A DNA stretch of 64,000 nt from Hydra vulgaris (lineage: Eukaryota; Cnidaria; Hydrozoa; Anthoathecata; Hydridae). Below the pieces are notes generated by a model. That model was given only the letters and a program-made list of their open reading frames with translations, had not been told where the DNA came from and searched no databases. The position numbers were made by a program, and so were the translations under genes. Shown one piece after another: positions 47,908-60,500 of the stretch; within the stretch, counting starts at the first letter, position 1; each line of letters begins with the position of its first letter. The DNA is taken from contig NC_088926.1 of assembly GCF_038396675.1 (NCBI RefSeq), positions 34,522,501-34,586,500 on the forward strand, read 5' to 3'.

Positions 47908-49797
47908 TTACGCTACCAACGAGAGTTACTGACCATTCTGCAACAATCATTGACAATATCTATTCAAATGTAACAACTAACCAAATTATTTCAGAAAATC
48001 TAACAACTTTTATTTCTGATCACCTACCTCAATTTCTTATTTTTCCTAATTTTAACAAATTATTTATACCACGCAATCATAATTTATACCGCAGGAACTT
48101 CAAAATTATAATAAATAATCGTTTAAATATAAACTATTAAAAGTTGAGTGAAATGACATTACCAATAAAAACGATGTTAACTCTAGTTTTGAAGTATTTA
48201 TCTCTTAAACAACATTGTCGTTAGATTATCATGTAACACATTAAAAAAATTAGTATTGCGAGCTATAAGCGTCAGTTCAAGCTAAAGGAATAATAAAATC
48301 AATTCAAATTCGAAATCTTATTCAAGACAAAATGTCTTTAAACGCTATAAATATACAATAATTAATCTAATAAAACTGAGTAAAAAAATAAATTTCGAAA
48401 AATTCTTTTCAGAAAATGTGAAAAATCTTCGTGAAACCTGGAAAGGCATAAAAAGTCTAATGAATGTCAAAAATGTCAATAATGTACCTCCGAATCGCTT
48501 ACAAGTTTTAGAAACATACATAAACCATACTGAAGCAACTCTAATATGCAAAGAATTTAACAACTTTAACACAAATGAAGCTCATAAACTTAATTCTAAA
48601 ATTCACTCATCTTACATTAGCTATAAAAACTATCTTAACCAAATCTTCATAGTTTACTGATATCTCCAACAAACTATTCTGAAATCTCATCACTTATATC
48701 TAAATTAGAATCTAGATAGGTCCTTTCAGCATCCTTACAAACATTGTTATTGATTTTACTTCTGAGTTTTCTAATATTTTCTCTAAGCTATTTAATATCT
48801 CCTTAAATGGAATTTTTCCTTACATTTTGAAATTATCTTGTGTCATTCCAGTATAAAAGTGATCGAAAACTCTCATGTACTAACTATTGACCAATTTCAA
48901 TTCTATCCAACATTAAAAAGCTCCTAGAAAAACTAATGTATTCTAGATTATATTCATTTTTGAGTTCCTTTAACTGTTTAAATGAATTTCAGTTTGGATT
49001 GCAATCAAAATACTCAACTTGCCACGCTTTAATAAGTATAACAGAAAAAATAAAAAAGGCTCTGGATACTGGTCATTTCGTTGGTAGTGTTTTTATTGAC
49101 TTACAAAAAGCTTTCGATACCACTAATCATAGCATTTTAATTTCTACTTGAGCATTACGGAATCCGAGGAGTTGCTTGTAATTGGTTTTAATCTTATCTC
49201 TCAAATCGGAAGCAGTTTGCTAGCATTAATAGTTACAAATCAAATAACCAACACATAGTTTGTGGTTCTGTTCTAGGCCCTTTATTGTTTTTGATTTATA
49301 TTAATGATCTAAATAACTCTGTCCACTTCTCATCATTTGTTTGCTCATTCCTTCATCACCATTTGTTTGCTCATCATTCCATGTGTAAGGATATAAGCTT
49401 AGATCTAAAAGGTTTAGTTTATTGGCTAAATGCAAATTTAATTTCTCTGAACTTGGAAAAAACTGAACTAATATTTTTTTCATCTCCAAGACAAAAACTT
49501 TTATATAACAATTATATAACTAAAATTAAAATTAATAATAGACGTTTATATCCAACACACGTTGTTAAATATGTTGGTGTTTTTATAGATATTCGAACCT
49601 CTCATGGAATTTTCATATTGATGCACTCCGTAAAATACATAATCGAGCTAATGGCATGCTTTCAATAATTCGCCATTATGTTGATAAAACTACCCTAAAG
49701 AATTTGTTTTTTGCAATTTTTCAGTCTCATCTCAACTACTGTTGTCAGATTTGGGGACAAATTGGCAACTGTAAAATTAATAAATTGTTATCAGCTC
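47908..49797 (+). pseudogene. Fossil LINE, endonuclease to RT C-terminus
   Basis: Pieces in order: end of the endonuclease (PTRVTDHSATIIDNIYSN, then FISDHLPQFLIFPNF); pre-RT NLRETWKGIKSLMNVKN; RT start with deletions near 48700-48900; NEFQFGLQSKYSTCHALISI and SVFIDLQKAFDTTNHSIL; a frameshift at about 49150; CGSVLGPLLFLIYINDLNNS (the usual VPQ is lost); then VYWLNANLISLNLEKTELIF and VKYVGVFID. The last part is ALRKIHNRANGMLSIIRHYV and FQSHLNYCCQIWG. The FADD motif is replaced by an in-frame direct repeat (LHHHLFAHH). Inactive. It ends in a palindrome at 49773-49821. Confidence 0.85.
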
Positions 49798-49821
49798 AGC
49801 TGATAACAATTTATTAATTTT
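49773..49821. repeat. 49-bp perfect palindrome
   Basis: 24-bp arms around a single C: the left arm ends TTGTTATCAGCT and the right arm starts AGCTGATAACAA. It begins within the LINE C-terminal region, so the right arm is an inverted copy of LINE sequence. Confidence 0.95.
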
Positions 49822-50234
49822 TAAAATAATTTATTTGTTCAAAATAAATTTAAACAAATTCTAAAAAAATTTAATTTTTTATTATTATTAACTTCTTTTA
49901 GTTTCCTTATTTTTCTTACTATTTTTATAGAAACTTTTTGTTTTTGTGATTGTTATTTATTATTTTTAATACTGCTACTTTTATTATTTCTATTATAATT
50001 ATAAATATTATTATTTTTGCTCTATTAATGAATAAAGTTATTAGTGTTATTGTTTTTTTTAAACTAATATTATTAATATAATTATTTGGTGTCACTCCTT
50101 TGATCAGGTTTCTTCATGAATGACTCATTCCTTGTCAATCAATTATTTATTCTTGATAATGATATTTTGATTTTATTATTTATAATATTATAGATATTCT
50201 AATTATTTTTATTATTATTAATATATTATTGTGA

Positions 50235-50472
50235 TTTTTTTTTTTGTTATTCACCTCCTCAAGGCCAAGAAGGCCACTACAGATGAGGAGGCTACTTAAT
50301 AGTGGTTATAACCCTCTCTCAACTCTATAACTCCGAAACACGAATCTCGACGAACAAGGCCGCTGCGCGGAGAAACAAGTTGAGCGCGGTACTACCAGGG
50401 ACGTGGTGGGGATCGAACTCCGAACCTCTCGCTTATGAAGCGAGCGCTTTACCACAACACCACTACCGCATT
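50235..50472 (-). mobile_element. tRNA-derived SINE, family 1, full copy
   Basis: Minus strand: GGTAGTGGTGTTGTGGTAAA (A-box region), then an anticodon-like hairpin CTCGC-TTCATAA-GCGAG with CAT in the anticodon place, and GAGTTCGATCCCC (B box, 50408-50420). A GC-rich body follows, ending GGCCTTCTTGGCCTTGAGGA then GGTG. About 90% identical by eye to 58611-58842. The T-run before 50235 is its A tail. Confidence 0.88.
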
Positions 50473-50904
50473 AAATGATTGTAAACTTTACGGAAAAAAA
50501 ATATCTCGTTGTTGTTGACGTCAACAATATTATTTTTTTAAATAAATGAAATCACTTAAAAAAAAGAAAAACTACGCAGCGTTTGCAGTTACCGTGTTAC
50601 ATATTCGCTTAACCTTTAATATTTTAAAAAGTTATTATATATTCCAACTTATAAAAAACCGTGTTGTGCTTTAAAAAGACATGATATATACAGAACTAAA
50701 TAAGCACACACGAGTTGTTTACTCGTAACACTACTATTTCAAATTTTGCATAAAATCCCATTAAATACATAGCTGGTAAGTAACTTACAAAGTTGGTTTT
50801 AAGAATTTTTATTCATCCCAAAAACATAACAAAAATATTTATGCAGTAAATTCACTGGTAAATAACAATTCTTCAATTCTTACAGCGCAGAGTTTCAATT
50901 CTAG

Positions 50905-52935
50905 TTACTTTTTCCTGAGAAAAACGTCAAAACTTGTAATATTCCTAATCCATTTTTTTGCTGTTAAAGTCTGTGATGCATCTTTACAGTCTGTCTTCAT
51001 ATTCTGGGTGGTTGCTTGGTTTCTTGTACCTTTGCCAATTGTTTCTGAAAAGATGATGGAGTGCTTCAGTTGCTTGCTCTGAATAAATTCCCAAAGAGCT
51101 ATTGTGGCGTTGGATGAATTGTGGAACATGGTGAATGACAGCATGAACCTTGGGAGTGATGGTGGTGCCCTGAAGTTGTCAATAGGAGACTCTGAAATGC
51201 ACAATTCTTTCATGCCAAAACAAGCCTGAACAACACCATTGAGTTTTCTTAGTGTGTCAATAAAGGGAACAGCTGGAAAGAAAGAGTGCTGCTGGGCTAA
51301 TCTCTCCAAAACATCCACATTCTTCAAAAGCTTCCTGCACTCATTTCTAGCCAGTTGTCCACCATGAAATGGCTGCTGTTGAATATGAAGTAACGCCAGC
51401 CATTCAGAAGTATGTGTCCAAATTTTTGAGAGAGACTGTAAAAGATGATTTACGACACCAAGCAACAGATGAAGCTCCATGGGTGGAAGAACATCAAGAA
51501 CAAAGATGCATCTGAGGCATTGATGATGGGTTCATGAACGGAGTTTCTGAATAAACTTGCTTTCTTGATGTTAGCATCAGTCGCAATGAATGCCTGATAA
51601 TCTCTTCTGATTGATCCAAATGTTCTCAGAGATCCACACTTAGCAAGATCTTTTGATGAAATGTCACACCAAGAGCATGGGTGTGCACTGGAATGTGCTT
51701 GTAGACCACAAATGATGTTTGCCAGCTTCATATCACAGGACAAAATAAAGGAAAGTTTTTCAATGTTCAGCAGATCAAAAACTTGCTTGACATTGCTATA
51801 GTTTTCCTGGAGATCTTCAGAAATGGCAATCAGTAACTGACGCTTAACGCCAGAACCTTTGGCCAGAGAATTGGTGAGAAGTCGTTTTGGTGGCGGAGAT
51901 TTTAAAACTGAAACTTTTTCCATGATTCCAAAGCTTACTTTTAGAAAACCACCACCACCATCCACTCCCAGCTTCATAATGTAGTCATCAGAGAGGTTTC
52001 TAGTTTCAAGAACTTGCTGATAAAGAGCTTTTAAGTCTTTGCAGTGAATGACAAGTTTATCCACCTGATTTGTGCCCTTGTCAGTTGCAACTTTGATCCA
52101 AGTTTTGGTAAAATGACTTTCAAATTTTTTGCTCAATTGGTCAAACTTCGAGAGAAAGTTCTTTTCTACAATCCGACTTGAAACAACTTGATTTAGTGTT
52201 GACACCAGCTTTTTCACACCAGAATTGGACAGCCCTGTGTTGTGTTGCATATAAACAAGATCTTTTGCTGTCAGTTTTGGTTCTTTATTGAAAAGTCTTC
52301 TTGCTCTTAAAGATGAACCTTTGAAATAGTTAAGAAAGATATTAAATTATTATGCATTACATAGACTTAAAATATGAAGCTAAAACTTTAAATATCTAAT
52401 ACAATGTTACCTGGAAGAACTGGAATAGAGTGGCCTCCTATTCCCTCTGGTCTGCTAAGAAGAACTGTTCCATGGGGTGAAGCTTCCTTGTTGGCAATGA
52501 CTGATGCTGCAACAGAGTCCTTTGACATAACTTCTGCTAAATTCTTTCGCAAAGTGGACTTTGAGCAACTGTGTGGAAGACCCTTGCCAACTATTGAAAA
52601 GCATTGAGAACATCTTCTTTCAACTGAGTTCTGGTTTGCTTTAGGTTTTTGGGTTGCCATAACTGGATGTGGGGAAATGTGCTTTGCTTTGCCAACTAAG
52701 CAAATCAAACAATCACAAACTGAATCTCTTGTAAATCGACGGACTTTTATATTGGAGTCAAACAGCCTTCCTCAAGCCTCCTAAGGTTAGAACGGCAACG
52801 CTCACAAATGCCAGTTGGGACTTTTGGATCATTAAAGTCAATTGGCTGCTTCAGAATTTGTTGCATTTTTTCTGTCATGAAGCCGGCGACTAGCCTTGCC
52901 GAGACACAAGAAGCAAAGTCTTTTTTTTTCTCTTC
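50905..52935 (-). pseudogene. Transposon-like multi-exon gene of unnamed family, frameshifted
   Basis: The N-terminus has paired Cys motifs (PTGICERCRSNLRRLEEG; then, after a frameshift at about 52755, DSVCDCLICLVGK and ERRCSQCFSIVGKG). It continues RPEGIGGHSIPVLPG, then a clean 92-bp GT-AG intron (52410-52319) and GSSLRARRLFNKEPKLTAKD. Next comes MKLGVDGGGGFLKVSFGIME, LSCDMKLANIICGLQAHSSA, HPCSWCD and a frameshift at about 51508. It then has LPPMELHLLLGVVNHL and FHGGQLARNECRKLLKN, with a degraded end at 50905. I recall similar proteins repeated in several invertebrate genomes and suspect a cut-and-paste transposase (Asp in GVDGG, Asp in CDMKL, C..C/H residues), but cannot name the superfamily. 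Confidence 0.6.
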
Positions 52936-54558
52936 GTGGCATTTTTTTGTTAATTCAGATACTAAATCTATGAAAAAAATGGATAAAATAACTAATGCTC
53001 AAGCTTTTACTGAGAAATTTATCATAATAATTTATAAAAAAGCAAGTTCGATTTTTTTCTTAAATTTTTTTGGTACAAATAACTTGTATATTCTTTTTTA
53101 AATTAAAAAAAAGCTCCAATTTTTTTTTCTTCCAAAACAACTTAGTTAACACAATCTGTCAAAATTTATAAAGTGGATGAAAGTAAAAGTTATAAAAAAT
53201 TAAGTTTTATTGCTCTAGAGTTAAATATTTTGTAGTATTTTAATGCGATTTTATGCAAATTTGAGAATGGATTTTCTACCACGGACGGTGTAACCAGATC
53301 TTGGGACATAAAACCTAGTAACCACCAATGATAGTACAATCATACCCCCGAAGGATTTTTCTGGGTCATGACATCAAGCAATATTTCATTTTTTACAACA
53401 GTGCTTTAGTTTTATACACAATTATTAATATAATATTGAAACGAAGATGTTGATAGCTCTTTAAAAAACTAAAAAGCCTTGTAAACTGCAACTTTCGGCT
53501 ATTCCTCAAAAGCTTGCTGACCCCTAGTTGATACAAAGTGCATTTTTTGTTATACTAGATATTATTATAAATAATTGGCTTTAACTCTGAAATTGGATGA
53601 TTGGCTCATTGAAGCGTTGTATTAATTTGAAATATGTTCATAGTTTAAATGTGTAAGGTGTATACATTTGTGAACTCTTAAATTTTTTTTCGGAGTAAGT
53701 CTTAGTAATACATAAACTGGAAAAATGTTCATATATCAAGAGTTTATTAATTTTTTTTTCTATATAGTAACTAACGATGAGAAAACAAGCACTCGGAAGC
53801 TTTAAATAATAGCCAGAACTCGAGCAAGACCAAAACCTTCAAAGATTAGCGATTTTGATGTTTTTAACTAATTACATATATAATAATTATAACTAAAGTT
53901 TAAAATTTCAGATAAATAAAAAAAAATTAAATATATATATATTTAAAGTGTGCAAATGTTTAATTTAACTTCAAATTAAAACAATGGTTACTAAGTAATT
54001 TGAAATATATTAAAAAATAAAATAAAAATAAAGCTACATAATTTAACATAGCTTTGCAAAAGAAAATCTGATTTTTACTTACATAATATTTTAAAACGTA
54101 TGTTGACGAAAAAACTCCCCAGCAGACACTTGGCCATAAAGACTTTTCATTTAACGTTCAAATAACGTTATTTCTGGACCAAATGCCCGATGAGCTTATT
54201 AAAGAGAAATAATAATAAAATAATTAATATTAAAGAGGAATAATAGTAAGACTTAATAAATAATAAAACATAAATAAAATAATATACATACAAAAAAATG
54301 TATATAATAAAAAATAATATAAAACCTCAAGATGCATTTTAATACTAAATAATTATTTCCAGAATACTGTGCATGCGCACATTGGCAAAACCTGTTTTGT
54401 TAACACGCTAAAAAGCATTAAGTTCATATAATTCTGATTCATAAAATAAATTATATTTTAAGAATTTACTCATTTGAAACAAAAAATTTAAAAGTCAATA
54501 CACGTCTAATAAAAAAGAAAGAAAAAGAAATCAGCAATGCATCTACAAATATCTAGAA
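52936..54558. other. AT-rich intergenic DNA downstream of the SR gene
   Basis: No gene or intact element seen. A degraded patch at about 54117-54195 (CAGCAGACACTTGG, AACGTTCAAATAACGTT) vaguely resembles the MITE at 24294. Confidence 0.45.
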
Positions 54559-57500
54559 CTATTCTCGAGACGAAGATTTTTTCTTTTTCTTTTTACTTTT
54601 TGTGGATTCGTCGCTTGATTCTCGATTTTTTTCTTTCGATTTTTTTTCCTTTTCTCGCTCTTTAAAAATAAAAAAATAAAAATATACTTTTTGTTTAAAT
54701 GCTTTTGTAAAATCAAAACTGAAAATTTAATTCGAACCTTCTTCGAATGTATAGATTTTAGTTAATAAACTCTGCAGTTCTTCTTGTGTACATAAAAAAA
54801 AAGTTTTATTTGTATAAACAAAAACACCAAAATATCAAATATTTCATATTCAAATATTAGCACAAAATATAACCTGATAAAAAATGGCTAACGCATAGAT
54901 AATGCGAAAAAAAAAAAAAAAGAAACCCATAGATAACGTATTTAGACTTTTAGTTGCAAGCAATAAAGTCAGTTATAAAGATTTACACTAATTACAGCTT
55001 TAAAATTCAAATATCTTTTAAAACACGTAGAGGTGTAAATAGCAATTTTAAAAGCGTATACGCTAAATTTGTAAGTGTAAACCTGCAAGCTAATTATAAA
55101 AACTTGTTAAACACGGTCTAATAGTACTTCTAAACAATTTTAATAACACTGAGAGAACCAGCTAAAACTTATTTTAACTTATAATGCAAACCCGCACAAA
55201 CAGATCAATACATAATATACAATTTGGACCGCAGTTAAGTAAGATTTAAAAATAATTGCATGATCAAATTATATTGTATATTTATGAAAATAATAGACGG
55301 TATTAGAGAAGGCATATGTTAATTTTAGGGCGTAAAGGTATTTTTTGTCCCTTAATGTCCATGCATTTTGATATTTAATATAGTATTCTATATACGTCAA
55401 AAAGATCAAATTTTAACTTAAATGCCAAAACTGGATTTATTGACTCAAAATATTTTGATATTCAAAAGTAAAATTTTACCTTCTGTACTTTTTTCAACTT
55501 CTTTACTTTTGTCTTTCTTCTTTTTTCTAAAATTAAAATGATTAAAAACTTTAATCATAAACTGGTCAACTGGAAACCTATTTTTGACATGACAAACTAT
55601 CCATTATATCTTTAATATAATCGGTTATAAAACCGTTTTATAACCGATTATATTAAAGATATAATGGATCCAAAATCTATGGAATATCTCAAATTTGAGA
55701 CCTGTTTAAAATTTTTTATAATTTGTTTTTACAGTTCAAAATTTAGTAGTAAAAAAATTTAATATCTAACTTAAAAACGATAAAAGAAGTTAAACAAAAA
55801 AGAAGATAGACAAGGTAACCAATAAGTTAGGAGAAGGGGGAGTAAGAATAAGGTAGGAGAAGTGGAAGTAAGAATAAGGTAGGAAAAGTGGGAGTAAGAA
55901 TAAGAAAAAAACCAAAAAGAATAATTAGAGGTAACAATTAAGTAATAAAAGAATGAAGTTAATAAGTAACAAAAAAAGTAAGACCTTATTTTATTTAATT
56001 CTTAATAAGGCATCTTTAATAAGAAAGCAAAAAAAATTAAAATAATAAAAATGAAAAATAAGACGAGCGGAAAAGCAAATGGGTAAAAAAAAAGATGACA
56101 TAGAGCGAAAAAAAGATAACTAAGTAGATGAAGGGACCTCCTGTTGTTTTAAAACTACAAAACATTTACAAAATTAAAATAAAACTAAATAAAAATTGTT
56201 TTTGTAATAGTAATGACAATAATAAATACACAAAGAGTTTGTTGAATTTGTAATAATAATAAATAAACACAGAATCTGTGGGATTTGTAATAATAATAAA
56301 AACACGCTGAGTTTGTGGGTTTAGGTCAGTTTCCCATATTAAAAATAAAGGAGTGCGAACTGTGAAAAAAATAAAATAAAAAATGAAACAATATAAAATA
56401 TATAATACTTTTTTTAGAGGTTCTTTAAATCAGAATTTTTTTTTTACTATTTTGTTGGAAAAGCAGGCAGAATATTGGTGAAGTCAGCAATACTAAAATT
56501 ATTGATGGTCAAAACGTTTACTTGTTCTTGTTTTTTCCACATTTGACCAATGATGGAAAATGCAAAAAGTCAAAAAAAAGTTTTTTTGATATCCAGAATG
56601 AAATTAATTTAAAAAATTTTTTGGGAGGTCTCTGGGATGTTTCATTAGACTTTCATTGAATTTCTTTTTATTTAAGATGTTTCTTTAAATCTTTTTTTAT
56701 AAATTTTTGGACTTGTGAAGTGAAGAAAGTCTGTGATCATCTTAACAGAATATTTGGTTGTTCTTATAATGAGCTCAAAACAATGGATAAACCTCTTTAT
56801 GTTTCAAAGTCTCAATCACAAATTAAATGACCCCTGGTTATAGTTGAGAAAGAGTTATAACCACAATTAAGTAGCCTCCTCGTCTGTAGTTGCCTTCTCG
56901 GCCTTGAGAAGGTGAATTAACAAAAAGTAAACTTTGAGTAGAATTTTGCATGTTCTTTTTAAATGTTATGGATGCAAAAATAAAAATGCATAGCTGCCTT
57001 ATGTAAAAACTTTCATGAATACGACTAAATATAAGAGCTTATTAATTTAAAAACTTTGTTGAACTATGTTTAGTTTTTACATAAAATATGCTCTCTCTTA
57101 TTTAGGCATGCTTGATGTAGCCACGTCTTTTCTCTGTCAATATTCACTGTTAGACATGACTTAAACTGAAAGGTCACATGATAGGTCAATTTAAAGGCAC
57201 CCATTTTTAACACAATGGCATGTCTGATTTTTACATGTTATGACACATATTTGTTTTTACAGAATATCATAGATACCACTCATAAGAAACATTTTCTACA
57301 ATAAAATCAAAAATTAAAAAATGCAACATGCGTGGTAAAAAAACAAGTACCAAATGCACTCCTAACAAGGCTGCATGCAACCACCAATTAAGTTAGGAGT
57401 TAACAGGAAAAAAAGAAGAGATGTAAAGAGCAAGAAAGTGATTGATAGAAGATTTTTAAACTACAAATTTTAGTCAGGAATACATGAAGATGGGAGAGAA

Positions 57501-60500
57501 TTTCAAAGTACCAATATTCATCAAAAAAATTAGATAACACCATTTTAAGCAAGAAGGAGCAGTTACTATGAAAAGATGCAATTTAGCTGAATGACCAATC
57601 ATGCAAGATTGACAAACAAGTGATAATAGCTCACATGATCAACAACCATAGTAATATTTGTAGAAAAGGGATGCAACCGTACAATAATGCAACAACAATG
57701 GAATGCGATGCAACAACAACGGGACAAAGATTTAAACTTAGCAGCTAGAGGAAGATGTAAAGTAAAGACCTATAAATGTTACATTAATAGGAATATCAAC
57801 AAAACTTACCAGCCACTGCAAGAACTGAGCTATCGAAAAATTACCACTTTTTGTCAAGACTAGGGTTAGAGATGAGATAAATCAAGAAGTGAAAGTAAGT
57901 GATTAGGGTTGCCTAAGTTAAAAAGTCGCTAAGTTTATTATTTAAGTAAGACATTGAGAAATTCAAAAATTTTGTAGGTACTAGAGCCAAGCCAATCAAT
58001 GTGATGAGCTTTTAAGCCACTAAATTCAGCAATATCAGACCAATTTGATCAGAAACAACATCAAAGAGATGTTGGGAAAAAAGAGTACAGGACAAAAATA
58101 TAGGTAAGTATATAAATAATAAAGATAATTAAAAGTAAAGAGAAGTTAAGCAAAAGCAAATAGAAGTTAGAACTCGAATTTCAGGATCTGGTTTCCCAAC
58201 AAATAGTTGAATTGATACGTTAATAAATCACCAGACATGTAACTACTGGAGTCTTTACCAATATTATTTGAAGATGAAAATTAAGTTAGTCTGACTATCC
58301 CGTGTTAACATAAGTAGAATCGTTACATACTGCATCAGGGCGCAACAAATCGTTTTTTTTAAATAAATGTTGACATTTGTTTCTTTATTTATTGACAAAC
58401 GTCTACTGTAAGAGGTATGTCAAATAACAGGGTAGACAACGCGGGGTAGGAACTTTTAATCTAGTTAATAAGATATATAATAATTAAATATATCAAAGTT
58501 GCTTATTGAATTTTATCAATTTTTTATTAATTCAAAACAATTTTTCATGCATTTGCAAAGTGCGGGCAAATTAATGATAACTAATATGCAATAACTTTAT
58601 GACTGTAAAATGCAGTAGTGGTATAGTGGTAGAGCGCTCACTTTATAAGCGAGAGGTTTTGAGTTCGATCCCCACCACGTCCCTGATAGTACTGTGCTCA
58701 ACTTGTTTCTCAGCGCAGCGGCCTTGTTTGCCAAGGTTCGTGTTTTGGAGTCATAGAGTTGAGAGAGGGTTATAACCACAATTAAGTAGCCTCCTCGTCT
58801 GTAGTGGCCTTCTCGGCCTTGGGGAGGTGAATTAACACACATAAAAAAAAAAAAAAAAAAATGTTTTCCATTAATACAAAATAGTGAATTTTTCTTAATT
58901 TAGTTTCATAAATTTATTTACTTATAAAAAAAAAAGGTATAAACTTGAAGAAATTTAAATTAAAGGGAATTAAAAATAAAATAATTTGTTTGGACATTTC
59001 TTTTTAAACATTTAAAAATAATAATATAATATTAAGTCCCCTCTTCCCCTCTGAGCGTACGTATTTAATGGACAATCCCTTAGCACGGCTTCTTTCAATG
59101 TCGTTGAAAATGCAATTTAAATTTTAGTAACTTATTGCTTTTTATGAATAATTATATATTTTTTTAAATAATAAATAAAAAACTATCAATCGCATAATTA
59201 TTTGGAAAAAAAAATTGCTGAAGTTATGCATTCATTTTTAAAATTTTTAAGCGAACGCCAATATTTGCTTCAGTAAAAGTAATGAAACCTGACATTCGTT
59301 TTTCTATCTTGTTCTTAACAAACATTTAACATTCGCCAATTTGTCGCGCCCTGTGTCACTTAATAATGTTCCACAATTATTAGATTTAAGAGATTCAAAA
59401 TTATAATACAAATTTTTACCAATTTTTTTGACAACAAAATTTCAACCAATTTTTCAGGTTATGTATGCGTTACAATGTACATAGAGCATTGGCATGGATC
59501 CACTTAACAACCAACTTTTAGTAAACACTGTTCAGTTTTTATTTCATAACGGCTTTTTTTTTTAATTTTTCTTGTAAAAATATATCATATCTAAGACTTA
59601 ATTGTGTAGCTTTAATACAAAAAAACTTTTTCTATGACCTTTCTATATTTAGAGGATTTTGGTCTGCTTTTTTTTCTTGTTCTTAATGATATGGACTAAG
59701 TCACAGTTAGTTTAAAAAGTTAAGAAAAACTAATAACAACTTTTTATATATATACGCTATGATGTGTGTGTATATATATACATATATATATACATATATA
59801 AATAACTTATGAAAGACATGGTTAAATAAAAAGTTTTCAATACAGTTGTAAATAATCCTGCTAATAAAAAATTAAAAACTAACTTCACTGATGATCGTTC
59901 AGGTGATCTTGATATAGATTTTTTTGATTTCTTTCTTGGTGACTTTGAACGAGATCGTCTTCTAAAATTTAATTAAACAAAAAATAATAAAAAATCTAAT
60001 ATACAAATATTTATTAAAACAAAAAATTTAATTAAACATTTTTGATATGCATGAATATTTGATCTACTCATTTTATCAGATAAGACCAAAAATCAAGATT
60101 ATTGGTAAACAGGTAGCCATAAACACTAACATATGCTCATAAGTTGTTGGGTGTACAAACAAAAAATTAAATGCCTTGATTTCTTTCTAGGGCTTCTTGT
60201 CCGAGATCTTCTCTTAGGACTTTTAGATCTAGTGCGTTTTCGAATACTTCTTGATCTGGATCTTCGTTTTGGACTTTTTGACTTGGATTTTCGCCTTGGA
60301 GATCGTGATTTAGACCGTTTTGGGCTTTTTGACTTAGACTTAGTTCTAGGACTTTCAGACTTCGACTTTCGAATAGGACTTTTAGAGATAGACCTTTTTA
60401 TAGGACTTCTTGATTTTGACCTCCTCCTCGGACTTATCGAGCGTGACTTTCTGCGAGGACTTCTTGAGCGAGAAATAGAACGGCGAGATCTTCTTCTTCT

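Larger units (their letters stand above)
55527..59883 (-). other. 4.4-kb SR gene intron with repeats
   Basis: Holds a 71-bp palindrome (55599-55669), a 26-bp minisatellite (55823-55905), A-rich tracts, a SINE fragment (56838-56925) and a full SINE (58611-58861). No other gene seen. Confidence 0.7.

Noticed and set aside
54117-54195. Second copy of the 24294 MITE
   Set aside because: Only short motifs are shared (CAGCAGACAC, AACGTTCAAA); the ends are too degraded to establish.
58611-58683. Possible tRNA gene
   Set aside because: Has A and B boxes but no proper acceptor stem, and continues into a conserved 150-bp body with an A tail seen in three copies: a SINE.
58597-58842. Minus-strand 81-codon open frame
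   Set aside because: It lies wholly within the SINE and has no protein signature.
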